Shown piece by piece: positions 9,950-18,288 of a DNA stretch of 64,000 nt. The DNA comes from Clostridium liquoris (lineage in GTDB: Bacteria > Bacillota > Clostridia > Clostridiales > Clostridiaceae), in contig NZ_PVXO01000032.1 in assembly GCF_002995785.1 (NCBI RefSeq), forward strand, positions 1-64,000, written 5' to 3'. Made by a program: the position numbers and the translations under genes. The notes under the pieces are model-generated. The model searched no databases and was not told where the DNA came from. It worked only from the letters and a program-made list of their open reading frames with translations. How positions within the stretch are numbered: position 1 is the first letter of the stretch; every line of letters begins with the position of its first letter.

Positions 9950-9981
9950 AAAAGAAAAGGTAACTTTAAATTACCTTAACT
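9950..9981 (-). terminator. Intrinsic terminator of the HD-GYP gene
   Basis: On the minus strand, GGTAAT/ATTACC-type arms are followed by TTTTCTTTTTT directly after the stop codon. Confidence 0.7.
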
Positions 9982-11238
9982 TTACAATTCATTTTTATCT
10001 ACATAACCTATGGCCCCTTTTAAGTAACCCACAGTTTTCCCGCATATAAAATTATCATTTACCATTTCATACATGATAGAAAAAGTTTTTTCATTACTCA
10101 ATCCTTTTCTATAAGGTCTATCTTCTGTTAAAGCCTGATATATATCACATATAGCCATAATTCTTGATTCTTCAGAAAGATCCTTACTAGATAAAGCTCG
10201 AGGATATCCTTTACCATTTAATTTTTCATGATGATTAGAAGCCCATTCACTTATATCTGGTATATCTTCTATTCTATCTAGTATTATTTTCGTATAATAT
10301 ACATGAGATTTAATAATTGAAAATTCATCTGCGGATAAGGAAGAATTTTTATCTAATATTCTAGAAGGAATGGCCAATTTACCAATGTCATGCAATAATC
10401 CTGCAATTCTCATTTTTACACACTTTTCTTCTGGATAATTTAAATATTTAGATACCTCGTAAGCCAAATTTGATATATTACGAGAGTGTTTTGCAGTAAA
10501 TTTACTTTTATTATCTATTATTTCTGAAAACATATAAGCTATCTTCTCAAAGTCTTCAATATCTAAATATGTGTTTAAATTAGGACATATACTATCTAAT
10601 ATAAAGTCCATGGAAAGTGTATTGTCTAGATTAAACCAAAAGTTGTCCCTTTGGCAGCAATCTAAAAAAGCTTCAACTAATTGAGGAGAAAAAATTTTCC
10701 CACAATGGCCTTTTACCCAGCTAATTATTTTATCTTTTTGTTTAAATGAGGGAAGCTTTTCTGAGTAAAGCAGTTCTACCAAATCAGCAAGTCTAATTAT
10801 TTGACTTTCTATAGGTATATTATCACCTGATATTTTCATAGCACCAGTACCATCAATATTTTCATGATGGTAAAGAATTACATCAGAGAGACCACCAAAA
10901 AAGGGAAAATTCTTAGTGGTATTAGCCCCTATTACACAGTGTTCATGTATAAATGTATTAGATGAATGGCTTATACTTAGAAAATTGGCAGCACCTATAT
11001 CGTGCAGTAAAGAAGCAATATAAACTAATTTCTGTTTATCTTCAGGTAAATTAAGTTTAGAAGCTATCTCAACAGATATATATGCTGTTCTTTGAGCATG
11101 ATGAATAAATTTGTGTTCGGAATAATTTATATTTGTAACGTCTTCTATAATGTTATTTGATTCATTAAGTGAACTCATTTCAGATAAATCTAAAGCTATG
11201 GATATAGAGCGTATTACTTTGTCAAGATTAATTTCCAT
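9982..11238 (-). CDS. Tandem HD-GYP domain protein, likely c-di-GMP phosphodiesterase
   Basis: The 418-residue cytoplasmic protein has two HD modules. The N-terminal module has LLHDIG (HD at 79-80) and HHENIDGTGAM (about 124-134), in which the GYP signature is lost. The C-terminal module has LLHDIGKLAIP (HD at 283-284) and an intact HHEKLNGKGYP (about 336-346). HD-GYP proteins hydrolyse cyclic di-nucleotides, so the second module is probably catalytic and the first regulatory or dimerising. No sensor or receiver domain is attached. It is a single-gene unit. It may oppose the diguanylate cyclase encoded at 53.5 kb; that link is inference. Confidence 0.85.
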   Translation of the reverse strand: MEINLDKVIRSISIALDLSEMSSLNESNNIIEDVTNINYSEHKFIHHAQRTAYISVEIASKLNLPEDKQKLVYIASLLHDIGAANFLSISHSSNTFIHEHCVIGANTTKNFPFFGGLSDVILYHHENIDGTGAMKISGDNIPIESQIIRLADLVELLYSEKLPSFKQKDKIISWVKGHCGKIFSPQLVEAFLDCCQRDNFWFNLDNTLSMDFILDSICPNLNTYLDIEDFEKIAYMFSEIIDNKSKFTAKHSRNISNLAYEVSKYLNYPEEKCVKMRIAGLLHDIGKLAIPSRILDKNSSLSADEFSIIKSHVYYTKIILDRIEDIPDISEWASNHHEKLNGKGYPRALSSKDLSEESRIMAICDIYQALTEDRPYRKGLSNEKTFSIMYEMVNDNFICGKTVGYLKGAIGYVDKNEL

Positions 11239-11372
11239 ATTTATACCTCGCTTATGTAAAATGTTAAATATATCTTACCATAATTTATAGTATTAATAAA
11301 TAATAGTTTGCATTACATAATTCAATTATGTAAAATATATATAAATGTGTGTATTTGTAAGAGGTGAAATAC

Positions 11373-12296
11373 TTGAAAAAAAGTTTATATATATTAGTGC
11401 TATGTCTTGTTCTATCATGTTTTACTATGCTATTTTCTGCTTGTGCCAATAAAGATAATAATGAAACCATGGAAAAAGTAAATATGGACATTAAAAAGAA
11501 TAATGAAGTAAATTTGAACATTATGGTAACAGATAAATTTCTATATTTTATGACTAAAAATATTGTAAATGATAAACACTTTGTTCAATATATGTTTAAA
11601 AATAAAGAAGAAGAATTTAACTATATTTACTCTGAAGATAGTTTGAATAATATTAGTAAACAGGATTTATTTATATATAATGGAGCGGGATTGGAGCCAT
11701 GGATTAATGAATTTTTGGATAAATTAAATAAAAGTAAAGTTGGAGTCATAAACATTTCTAGAGGGATAAATTTATTATCCTATAATAAACAAGTAAAATA
11801 TAAGAATTTAGTTTTGAAAAATAATCCATATTATTGGCTTAATATAGATAATTACAAAATAGCTTTATTAAATATAAAAAATTCTATACAGGATAAAGAC
11901 CCAAGAAATAGAGATTATTATGAAAAGAATTTTTCTAATAAATTGAAGGAACTGGAAGGTTATGAAAAGAGGTTCAAAGAGATAGGAAATAAGTTTAAGA
12001 ATTATACTATGCTTTATAGTGAAGATGATCTAGAGTATCTTATAAGATATTCTAATATGAAAGTTACTAAATTAACAGGCGGTGAAAGTGATGAATATTT
12101 AGAAGAGAAAATAAAGGATACTAAGAATATAGTTTTCCTATACAGTAATGATGAAGAATTAAAGAAGAATGAGGAGTTATTAAAAAAATATAATGTTAAA
12201 ACAGTAAAATTGATAGTATATCAAGAAAATATGGATTATATAAATATATTAAAATATAATATTAATAACTTAGAAGCTATTTTAAAAAATAGTTGA
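11373..12296 (+). CDS. ZnuA-like metal-binding-family lipoprotein, ligands apparently lost
   Basis: The ~307-residue lipoprotein has its lipobox (FSAC) about 25 residues in. The body looks like the cluster 9 (ZnuA/TroA) solute-binding fold: YNGAGLEPWINEF near residue 115 and NPYYWLNIDNYKIALLNI near 155 match the usual GxxLExW and PHxWLD regions. The histidine expected in the latter is Tyr. Few histidines occur at all, so metal binding is doubtful. No permease or ATPase gene is adjacent. The start is taken as TTG 11373 behind AGAGGTG; an in-frame GTG at 11364 is the alternative. Confidence 0.6.
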   Translation: MKKSLYILVLCLVLSCFTMLFSACANKDNNETMEKVNMDIKKNNEVNLNIMVTDKFLYFMTKNIVNDKHFVQYMFKNKEEEFNYIYSEDSLNNISKQDLFIYNGAGLEPWINEFLDKLNKSKVGVINISRGINLLSYNKQVKYKNLVLKNNPYYWLNIDNYKIALLNIKNSIQDKDPRNRDYYEKNFSNKLKELEGYEKRFKEIGNKFKNYTMLYSEDDLEYLIRYSNMKVTKLTGGESDEYLEEKIKDTKNIVFLYSNDEELKKNEELLKKYNVKTVKLIVYQENMDYINILKYNINNLEAILKNS

Positions 12297-12335
12297 CCAT
12301 TATAATACCCTGTGGTATAATTAGAAAAGTAATGA

Positions 12336-12411
12336 AGGGGTATAGCTCAATTGGTAGAGTAGCGGTCTCCAAAACCGTTGGTTCAGTGTTCGAGTCACTG
12401 TACCCCTGCCA
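12336..12411 (+). tRNA. trnW: tRNA-Trp (anticodon CCA)
   Basis: The acceptor stem AGGGGTA/TACCCCT is perfect. The D-loop is AGCTCAATTGGTAGAG, the anticodon loop CTCCAAA, the T-arm GTTCGAGTC, and a CCA end is encoded. The anticodon reads UGG. Confidence 0.97.
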
Positions 12412-12418
12412 TAGGGAG

Positions 12419-12452
12419 AGCCAGTAACTATAAAGGTTACTGGCTTTTTTTA
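12419..12452 (+). terminator. Intrinsic terminator of tRNA-Trp
   Basis: A 10-bp stem AGCCAGTAAC/GTTACTGGCT is followed by a run of seven T. Confidence 0.9.
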
Positions 12453-12455
12453 TAT

Positions 12456-13364
12456 TTATTTTTGAGTTACTCCCCAAGAATTTAAGTCCTTTGTGGTGCC
12501 AATCCACACCGGAGAATTTATAGGTATATAATCATATAATTCCTCTACATCGGTATTTATCATACGTATACATCCTAAAGAGGCGTTAGTACCTATAGAC
12601 CAGGGATTGTTGTTACCGTGTATACCATATATAGAGCCTCCTTTTATAGAAAGACCAAGCCATCTCTTACCTAAAGGATTCTCAGCAATTCCTCCGGGAA
12701 CAGTTTTACCTGCCTTGGAATTGTACCAAGCTGGGTTAACTATTTTTGTAGCTATAGAGAATTTTCCTTCAGGAGTGAAGGAAGGGTTACTACCTGCGGC
12801 TATAGGATATTTTTTATAGATATTTTTATCATAATATACAGTAAGAATTCTAGTATCTTTATTTATAATAATGCAATACCCATTGGCAAAATTTTTAGGC
12901 AATACATCTATAGCTTTTTTCTTTTCCTTCATAAGAAGATTTGTGGTTTCAGGACCAATAATTCCATCAACTATGATATTTTGAGAACTTTGAAACCTTA
13001 ATACAGCATTTCTAAAGTTAATATTTTCATCTTTAAATTCTACTTTATAAAATCCAAGTTCTTTTAATTTTTTAAAAAAGTCCTCATATTTGTAGTCAGG
13101 TTTTTCTGAGATAGGAGCTTCTTTTTTATCTTTAGAGATTTCTGCTTCTTTCTTTTCTTCATTATTTATATTTTCTTTTTTAGTGCTGTCAAATTTATTA
13201 TTTTTATCTGGAGTAGGACTTACTAAAAGGATTTCTTCATTGTTACTAGTTGTATTATCATGGCTTTTAGAAAGGCTCTTGTAACTTACTTTAAAGGCTC
13301 CATAAAAACATAATAGTAAAGCTAGTGATATAGAGGTTAAATATAAGAAAAATTTTTTAAACAT
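12456..13364 (-). CDS. L,D-transpeptidase with peptidoglycan-binding domain
   Basis: The 302-residue protein has an N-terminal membrane anchor (about 5-25) and a charged linker rich in Lys, Glu and Asn. A peptidoglycan-binding_1 module follows (RFQSSQNIIVDGIIGPETTNLL, near 130), then a C-terminal YkuD domain with the catalytic signature HGNN then SLGCIRM. Such enzymes make 3-3 cross-links in peptidoglycan or attach proteins to it, on the outer face of the membrane. GGGGGA precedes the ATG on the minus strand. It is a single gene convergent with tRNA-Trp. Confidence 0.9.
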   Translation of the reverse strand: MFKKFFLYLTSISLALLLCFYGAFKVSYKSLSKSHDNTTSNNEEILLVSPTPDKNNKFDSTKKENINNEEKKEAEISKDKKEAPISEKPDYKYEDFFKKLKELGFYKVEFKDENINFRNAVLRFQSSQNIIVDGIIGPETTNLLMKEKKKAIDVLPKNFANGYCIIINKDTRILTVYYDKNIYKKYPIAAGSNPSFTPEGKFSIATKIVNPAWYNSKAGKTVPGGIAENPLGKRWLGLSIKGGSIYGIHGNNNPWSIGTNASLGCIRMINTDVEELYDYIPINSPVWIGTTKDLNSWGVTQK

Positions 13365-13448
13365 TATTAGTCCCCCTTCCCTGGTATGTATACGAAATTT
13401 TTGTGGCTATATTACTATATGAATATTATTCCAATATAGTGCTATTGC

Positions 13449-13622
13449 ATGAAAATAATTTTAGCTAAATGTTATTTTAAGGTTTATATACCTTGCTGTA
13501 AGAAAGGAAATAAAAAATTCGCTAATTTAAGTAACCATGAAAGAAAGAAACTTATAAAAGAGAATCCTTCCTATGGTAGAATTATACGTAGATGCGAAAC
13601 TGAAAAATGCCTAATGAAATAA
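13449..13622 (+). pseudogene. Relic of a GlpA-type oxidoreductase C-terminus (BFD [2Fe-2S] domain)
   Basis: A 57-codon frame reads ...FANLSNHERKKLIKENPSYG followed by RIIRRCETEK. This resembles the start of the BFD-type [2Fe-2S] domain of GlpA-like flavoproteins, normally of the form ENPxYGxIICRCExVTEGEI. The match stops after one cysteine, and the preceding catalytic domain is gone. In many Firmicutes a GlpA-like gene precedes the GlpB-like flavoprotein, which is exactly what follows here. I read it as the remnant of that gene. The rest of the 333-bp gap (13365-13697) shows nothing else. Confidence 0.55.
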
Positions 13623-13697
13623 CTAAGTTTGGAAGAGAGTCTAATTTATTGATTGGGGAAAAAATAAAGAAAATATTTAAGTTATGGAGGGGTTTAA

Positions 13698-14963
13698 ATG
13701 CAAGAATATGATATAGTTATTATCGGTGGAGGGCCTGCAGGTCTTGCAGCAGCTATTTCCGCAAAGAAAGGAGGTATAGATAATATATTGATTTTGGAAA
13801 GAGAAAGTGTATTGGGCGGAATACTAAATCAATGTATTCATAATGGCTTTGGATTGCATATTTTTAAAGAAGAGTTAACAGGTCCAGAGTACGCTGAAAG
13901 ATATATAAAGAAAGCTTTAGAAATGAAAATACCATATAAACTTAATACTATGGTAATTGATTTAAATGCAGATAAGGTTATAACCGCAGTAAGTGAAAAG
14001 GATGGAATAATAGAAATAAAGGCAAAGTCCGTAATTCTAGCTATGGGATGCAGAGAAAGACCTAGGGGAGCATTAAATATTCCAGGAAGTAGATGTGCAG
14101 GTATTTTTACAGCAGGTACTGCTCAAAAATTTATAAATATAGAAGGCTATATGCCAGGTAAAGAGGTAGTAGTTTTGGGGTCTGGTGATATAGGGCTTAT
14201 TATGGCTAGAAGAATGACACTTGAGGGGGCAAAAGTAAAAGCAGTAGTGGAATTAATGCCTTATTCTAGTGGCCTTAAGAGAAACATTGTGCAGTGTTTA
14301 GACGATTTTAATATTCCATTAAGGTTAAGTCATACTGTTATAGATATAAAGGGTAAAGATAGATTAGAGGGAGTTACTATAGCAGAGGTTGATGAAAATA
14401 GAAAGCCTATAAAGGGAACAGAAGAATATGTTACCTGTGATACATTACTCTTATCTGTAGGACTTATACCAGAAAATGAGCTGTCTAGAAAAGCAAATAT
14501 AAAGCTTTCTAAAGTTACTAATGGACCTATAGTAAATGAGAGCTTAGAGACAGATGTGGAAGGAATATTTGCTTGTGGTAATGTGCTTCATGTTCATGAC
14601 CTTGTAGATAATGTGAGTTTAGAGAGTCATATGGCAGGGAAAAATGCAGCTAGATATATAAAGGGAATGAATTTTAATAATAAGGAAACTGCTATAGAAA
14701 TAGTAGCTGAAGATGGGGTAAGATATACAGTTCCCAAATATATAAATCCTGATAATGTGGAAGGTTTCATACAAGTAAGATTTAGAGTTGGAAATGTATA
14801 TAAGGGCAATTATGTTTCTGTGTATTTTGATGATAACAGGGAATTTCACATAAAGAAGGGAATTCTTACTCCAGGAGAGATGGAAGAGGTTAGGGTTACC
14901 AAGGCAATGTTAGAAAAGTATCCTCAATGCAAGAAAATTACTTTTAAAGTAGAGGGGGATTAA
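13698..14963 (+). CDS. GlpB-like NAD(P)/FAD-dependent oxidoreductase
   Basis: The 421-residue flavoprotein has an N-terminal FAD site (IVIIGGGPAGLAAAISA) and a second dinucleotide site (VVVLGSGDIGLIMARRM) near 158. A C-terminal FAD-contact motif (IFACGNVLHVHDLVDNV) lies near 290. The LNQCIHNGFGLHIF segment near residue 47 is typical of the clostridial proteins encoded between a GlpA-like dehydrogenase and a DUF1667 protein. The usual partners appear only as fragments on either side (13449-13622 and 14969-15004), so its electron acceptor or dehydrogenase partner is uncertain. GGAGGGG lies just before the ATG. Confidence 0.85.
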   Translation: MQEYDIVIIGGGPAGLAAAISAKKGGIDNILILERESVLGGILNQCIHNGFGLHIFKEELTGPEYAERYIKKALEMKIPYKLNTMVIDLNADKVITAVSEKDGIIEIKAKSVILAMGCRERPRGALNIPGSRCAGIFTAGTAQKFINIEGYMPGKEVVVLGSGDIGLIMARRMTLEGAKVKAVVELMPYSSGLKRNIVQCLDDFNIPLRLSHTVIDIKGKDRLEGVTIAEVDENRKPIKGTEEYVTCDTLLLSVGLIPENELSRKANIKLSKVTNGPIVNESLETDVEGIFACGNVLHVHDLVDNVSLESHMAGKNAARYIKGMNFNNKETAIEIVAEDGVRYTVPKYINPDNVEGFIQVRFRVGNVYKGNYVSVYFDDNREFHIKKGILTPGEMEEVRVTKAMLEKYPQCKKITFKVEGD

Positions 14964-14968
14964 ATATT

Positions 14969-15004
14969 ATGGAAGTTAGAAATATAAGAAAAAAGTGTAA
15001 TTAA
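14969..15004 (+). pseudogene. Possible truncated DUF1667 start
   Basis: An 11-codon frame (MEVRNIRKKCN) begins five bases after the flavoprotein stop. DUF1667 proteins, the usual third gene of this operon, start with a similar EVRN stretch followed by a CxxC. Here it stops at once. It is very short, so this may be chance. Confidence 0.3.
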
Positions 15005-15011
15005 CTAAATT

Positions 15012-15050
15012 TTAGGGAGTGCTAAAAAAGTTTTTTTAAACACTCCCTGC
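15012..15050. terminator. Intrinsic terminator, overlaps RusA-like gene end
   Basis: The 8-bp arms AGGGAGTG/CACTCCCT enclose an A/T-rich loop that contains T7. It lies between convergent genes. Confidence 0.55.
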
Positions 15051-15642
15051 ATATTTTTATAGTGCCATTGTTTGCAGAAATGGATTCTTTATCTTTAATG
15101 ACTTTACCACATATATTACAGCAAGTTTTTGTTGAGTCTTCCTTAAGTTTTTTTTCTTTTTTTAAAAGGTTATTTTTTCTATTTGCCGGAGCATCATACT
15201 CTATAGCTATATCTTCTTTTTCCTTTTGGTTAACACAATAGTTAATTTCGTAAGAACTTTCGCCGAAGAGTTCTAATTCAAATCTAGGATTCTCTTTATC
15301 ATAAAATTCCTCTATTATAATTTTTCTAATTTGAGCATCATTGACTATTAATCCACTTTTCTCTATGCCATCAAATATGCTTTTTGTAATATTACTAGTA
15401 TCTGGATGCCTCTTTTCACTTTTATAATATACTTTTAAAATAGCTATTAATGCTTGGGATAAAACTATATTTGGATTTTGAGATCTAGCTTCATAGGCTA
15501 TCTCTTCCTCATAAATAGCATACCTATCATGATACTTCCCGGAATTATAGGGCAAAATAGCTCTACCATTTGAATTGAATAATTTAAAATTGGATTTTGA
15601 TATAGGAGAACCTTTTACTATAACCTTTGCATAATTTTTCAT
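15022..15642 (-). CDS. RusA-family Holliday junction resolvase with C-terminal zinc motif
   Basis: This ~206-residue protein has a RusA-like core in residues ~1-125. The metal-binding stretch is KRHPDTSNITKSIFDGIEKS followed by GLIVNDAQI, matching the family's RPDxxN...K...D and DD/ND motifs. RusA enzymes cut Holliday junctions. A ~35-residue tail carries CCNICG...CRECLK, a probable zinc finger not found in phage RusA. GGGTGG precedes ATG 15642; an upstream GTG is less likely. No phage genes are near, so this seems a chromosomal member of the family. Confidence 0.75.
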   Translation of the reverse strand: MKNYAKVIVKGSPISKSNFKLFNSNGRAILPYNSGKYHDRYAIYEEEIAYEARSQNPNIVLSQALIAILKVYYKSEKRHPDTSNITKSIFDGIEKSGLIVNDAQIRKIIIEEFYDKENPRFELELFGESSYEINYCVNQKEKEDIAIEYDAPANRKNNLLKKEKKLKEDSTKTCCNICGKVIKDKESISANNGTIKICRECLKKLF

Positions 15643-15673
15643 ATAAACCACCCTTTAAAAAATTACAAAGTAA

Positions 15674-15716
15674 TTTTTTAGTTGACAGTTGACAGAGGAC
15701 AATTGTCAACTGTCAA
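15674..15716. repeat. Short palindromic intergenic repeat
   Basis: TTGACAGTTGAC and its near complement GTCAACTGTCAA flank AGAGGACAATT. The words resemble the outer arms of the 8.0-8.25 kb repeat. The remaining bases to tsaD (about 200) are AT-rich leader. Confidence 0.55.
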
Positions 15717-15922
15717 TTTTAAAATTGCCCTGCATTTTTATGTTATCAATTTATTATAGCATTATTATTCACTTTTTACTTTTAACTTAATAAAGTAACA
15801 TTGCTAATAAAAGATTAATAAAGTATAATTGTTTTGTCAAATATATATGGAAATAATAAAAAAATGTTAATATTGTTTATAATATAAAATAATAATGTGG
15901 ATAAGTAAGAGAGGTAAAGATT

Positions 15923-16948
15923 ATGGAAAAGGATATAAAAATACTAGCTATAGAAAGCAGCTGCGATGAAACAGCTGCGGCAGTAGTAGTAAATGGAAGA
16001 CAGGTTTTATCGAATATAATTGCATCTCAAATAGATATACATAAAAAGTTTGGTGGAGTAGTGCCTGAGGTGGCCTCAAGAAAACATATAGAAGCAATTA
16101 GTGCTGTAGTTCAAGAAGCTTTGGACAGTGCAAAATTATCTTTGCAGGATATAGATGCTGTGGGAGTTACTTATGGACCAGGACTTGTAGGGGCATTATT
16201 AGTTGGACTTCAATATGCCAAAGGGCTTGCTTACGCTATAGATAAACCTTTAATAGGTGTAAATCATATAGAGGGGCATATAAGTGCTAATTTTATTCAG
16301 TATAAGGAATTAGAGCCTCCTTTTGTTTGCTTAGTGGTATCCGGTGGTCATACTTTTATAGTATATATGAAGGACTATGGTGATTTCGAAGTTATGGGGG
16401 AAACAAGGGATGATGCTGCAGGAGAAGCTTATGATAAAGTTGCTAGGGCTATAGGTCTTGGATACCCAGGAGGACCTAAAATAGATAAGTTAGCTAAAGA
16501 AGGAAATGATGAAGCTATAAAATTTCCTAGAGCGAATTTTCATGATGATAGTTCTTTAGATTTTTCCTTCAGTGGAGTTAAATCAGCGGTATTAAATTAT
16601 TTAAATAATATGAAAATGAAAGATGAGAAAATAAATAAGGCAGATGTAGCTGCATCCTTCCAGAAAGCAGTAGTGGATTTTTTGGTAGATAATGCAATAA
16701 AGGCATGCAAAATAAAAAGAGTAGATAAAATTGCAGTAGCAGGTGGAGTTGCTTCAAACTCATGTCTTAGAAATACACTTATAAAAGAAGGGGAAAAGGT
16801 AGGTGTAAAGGTACTTTTTCCTGAACCCATATTATGCACTGATAATGCAGCTATGATTGGGAGTGCAGCTTATTTTGAATTGTTAAAAGGAAGAACGGCC
16901 AGCTTGGATTTAAATGCTATACCTAATTTGAAACTTGGAGAAAGATAG
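15923..16948 (+). CDS. tsaD: tRNA threonylcarbamoyltransferase TsaD
   Basis: The 341-residue ASKHA-fold enzyme transfers threonylcarbamoyl from TC-AMP to A37 of ANN-decoding tRNAs. The opening [16 protein letters not shown], the metal ligands HIEGH (H115, H119), the SGGHTFIVY segment near 134 and the nucleotide-loop residues AGGVASNS near 270 are all family hallmarks. It is essential in most bacteria. It stands as a single gene; its partners tsaB and tsaE lie about 6 kb upstream on the other strand. Confidence 0.97.
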   Translation: MEKDIKILAIESSCDETAAAVVVNGRQVLSNIIASQIDIHKKFGGVVPEVASRKHIEAISAVVQEALDSAKLSLQDIDAVGVTYGPGLVGALLVGLQYAKGLAYAIDKPLIGVNHIEGHISANFIQYKELEPPFVCLVVSGGHTFIVYMKDYGDFEVMGETRDDAAGEAYDKVARAIGLGYPGGPKIDKLAKEGNDEAIKFPRANFHDDSSLDFSFSGVKSAVLNYLNNMKMKDEKINKADVAASFQKAVVDFLVDNAIKACKIKRVDKIAVAGGVASNSCLRNTLIKEGEKVGVKVLFPEPILCTDNAAMIGSAAYFELLKGRTASLDLNAIPNLKLGER

Positions 16949-16955
16949 ATAATAA

Positions 16956-16990
16956 TAGGAGAATGTCTTAATTAAAAGACATTCTCCTTA
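16956..16990 (+). terminator. Intrinsic terminator or hairpin after tsaD
   Basis: A 12-bp perfect stem (GGAGAATGTCTT/AAGACATTCTCC) follows the stop closely. The T-tract is weak. It also lies only ~20 bp before the next ribosome site. Confidence 0.65.
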
Positions 16991-17008
16991 GCTATATAAG
17001 GAGGATTT

Positions 17009-18163
17009 ATGGGTAATATGATAATTTCTAATAGGGATTCTCAAAAAATAGTCGATAGACTTATAAAAATATTAGGTAAGAATATAAATATGATGAATAA
17101 GGATGGATTAATAATAGCATCTGGAGATAGTGATAGAATAAATACAATCCATGAGGTGGCTAGAATAGCGGCTGTTGATATGACAGAAGTTATAGTAACT
17201 AAGAAAGATGTGAAAAAATATAAAGGGTGTAAAATAGGTGTTAATTTACCCTTGTATTACAATGGTGAGGTTATTGGGGTTGTAGGAATAACTGGAGATC
17301 CTAAAGAAGTTAAAGGGTATGGGTTAATAGTCAAAGAATTAGTAGAGCTCATGATACAAGAAAATGAAAGACAAAAGATGGAATTGTTTCAATCAAGGGC
17401 AAAAAGAAGTTTTGCTAAAGAATTAATAAAGAAGCATGATAATATAGATTTAAATCTATTAGAGCATAGAGCTAAACTTGTAGATTTTAATTTACATAAG
17501 GAAAGAAATGTAATAGTAATGAGTATAAATGATTTCTCTCAATATATTATAGATAATAAACTTGATGAAGTTATGGTACAGGAGCTAAAAGAAAACATTA
17601 CCAGTGTAATTTCAGGCATTATATGTAGTGATGATATTGCATTTAATTTTAAAGAACAAATATTTGTATTAATAAAAGGCAAGGAAGAAAACATCTATAG
17701 TTATTGTGAGGACATATATAAAATTTTATTAGACGAGTTTGGAATAAGTATGTGTATAGGAATAGGAGGAGAGTGTAAAGCTGTTGAAGATTATGCTCAA
17801 TCATATTTGCAAGCATGCAGAGTTATAGATATTGGTAAAAGAGTAAATAAAACTAAAAATATATATTTTATAAAGGATTATAAATTACAATTGCTTTTGG
17901 AAAGCATTAGAGAAGAAGATAAAAAAGAATTTTTAAATGGATTGGACAAGATCATATTGAATAAAAAAAATGCTGAAATAATAAATACCATTAAAATATA
18001 TTTTGAAAATGGAATGAATATCAATAGGGCTGCAGAAAAATTATATGTTCATAGAAACACTGTTATATATAGAATGAATAAAGCTAAGGAGATTTTTAAT
18101 ATGGATATAAGTAAACCTTATGAATGTATGATAATATATCTATCCATAAATCTATTATTATAA
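17009..18163 (+). CDS. CdaR-family transcriptional regulator (sugar diacid/glycerate)
   Basis: The 384-residue regulator has an N-terminal sugar-diacid recognition domain (opening ISNRDSQKIVDRL; IGVNLPLYYNGEVIGVVGIT near 75-95). A central GGDEF-like fold without catalytic residues follows. The C-terminal PucR-type helix-turn-helix (GMNINRAAEKLYVHRNTVIY) is near 340-360. CdaR activates glycerate/glucarate/galactarate genes in other bacteria. Here it is directly upstream of a glycerate kinase and a GntP permease, supporting control of that pathway. AAGGAGG is well placed before the ATG. Confidence 0.9.
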   Translation: MGNMIISNRDSQKIVDRLIKILGKNINMMNKDGLIIASGDSDRINTIHEVARIAAVDMTEVIVTKKDVKKYKGCKIGVNLPLYYNGEVIGVVGITGDPKEVKGYGLIVKELVELMIQENERQKMELFQSRAKRSFAKELIKKHDNIDLNLLEHRAKLVDFNLHKERNVIVMSINDFSQYIIDNKLDEVMVQELKENITSVISGIICSDDIAFNFKEQIFVLIKGKEENIYSYCEDIYKILLDEFGISMCIGIGGECKAVEDYAQSYLQACRVIDIGKRVNKTKNIYFIKDYKLQLLLESIREEDKKEFLNGLDKIILNKKNAEIINTIKIYFENGMNINRAAEKLYVHRNTVIYRMNKAKEIFNMDISKPYECMIIYLSINLLL

Positions 18164-18288
18164 GATTTATGCATTTAGTACAAAAAAGCAATGGCTTTAG
18201 TATGTAAATATTATCTAAATTATATATTTTATATATATTTAATAGGTAATATAATTAAATTAAGAAAATCGTAGTAGGTGATATAGAT

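Noticed and set aside
15022-15642. A prophage remnant around the RusA-like gene
   Set aside because: No integrase, capsid, portal, lysis or other phage-type genes lie on either side; the neighbours are housekeeping genes.
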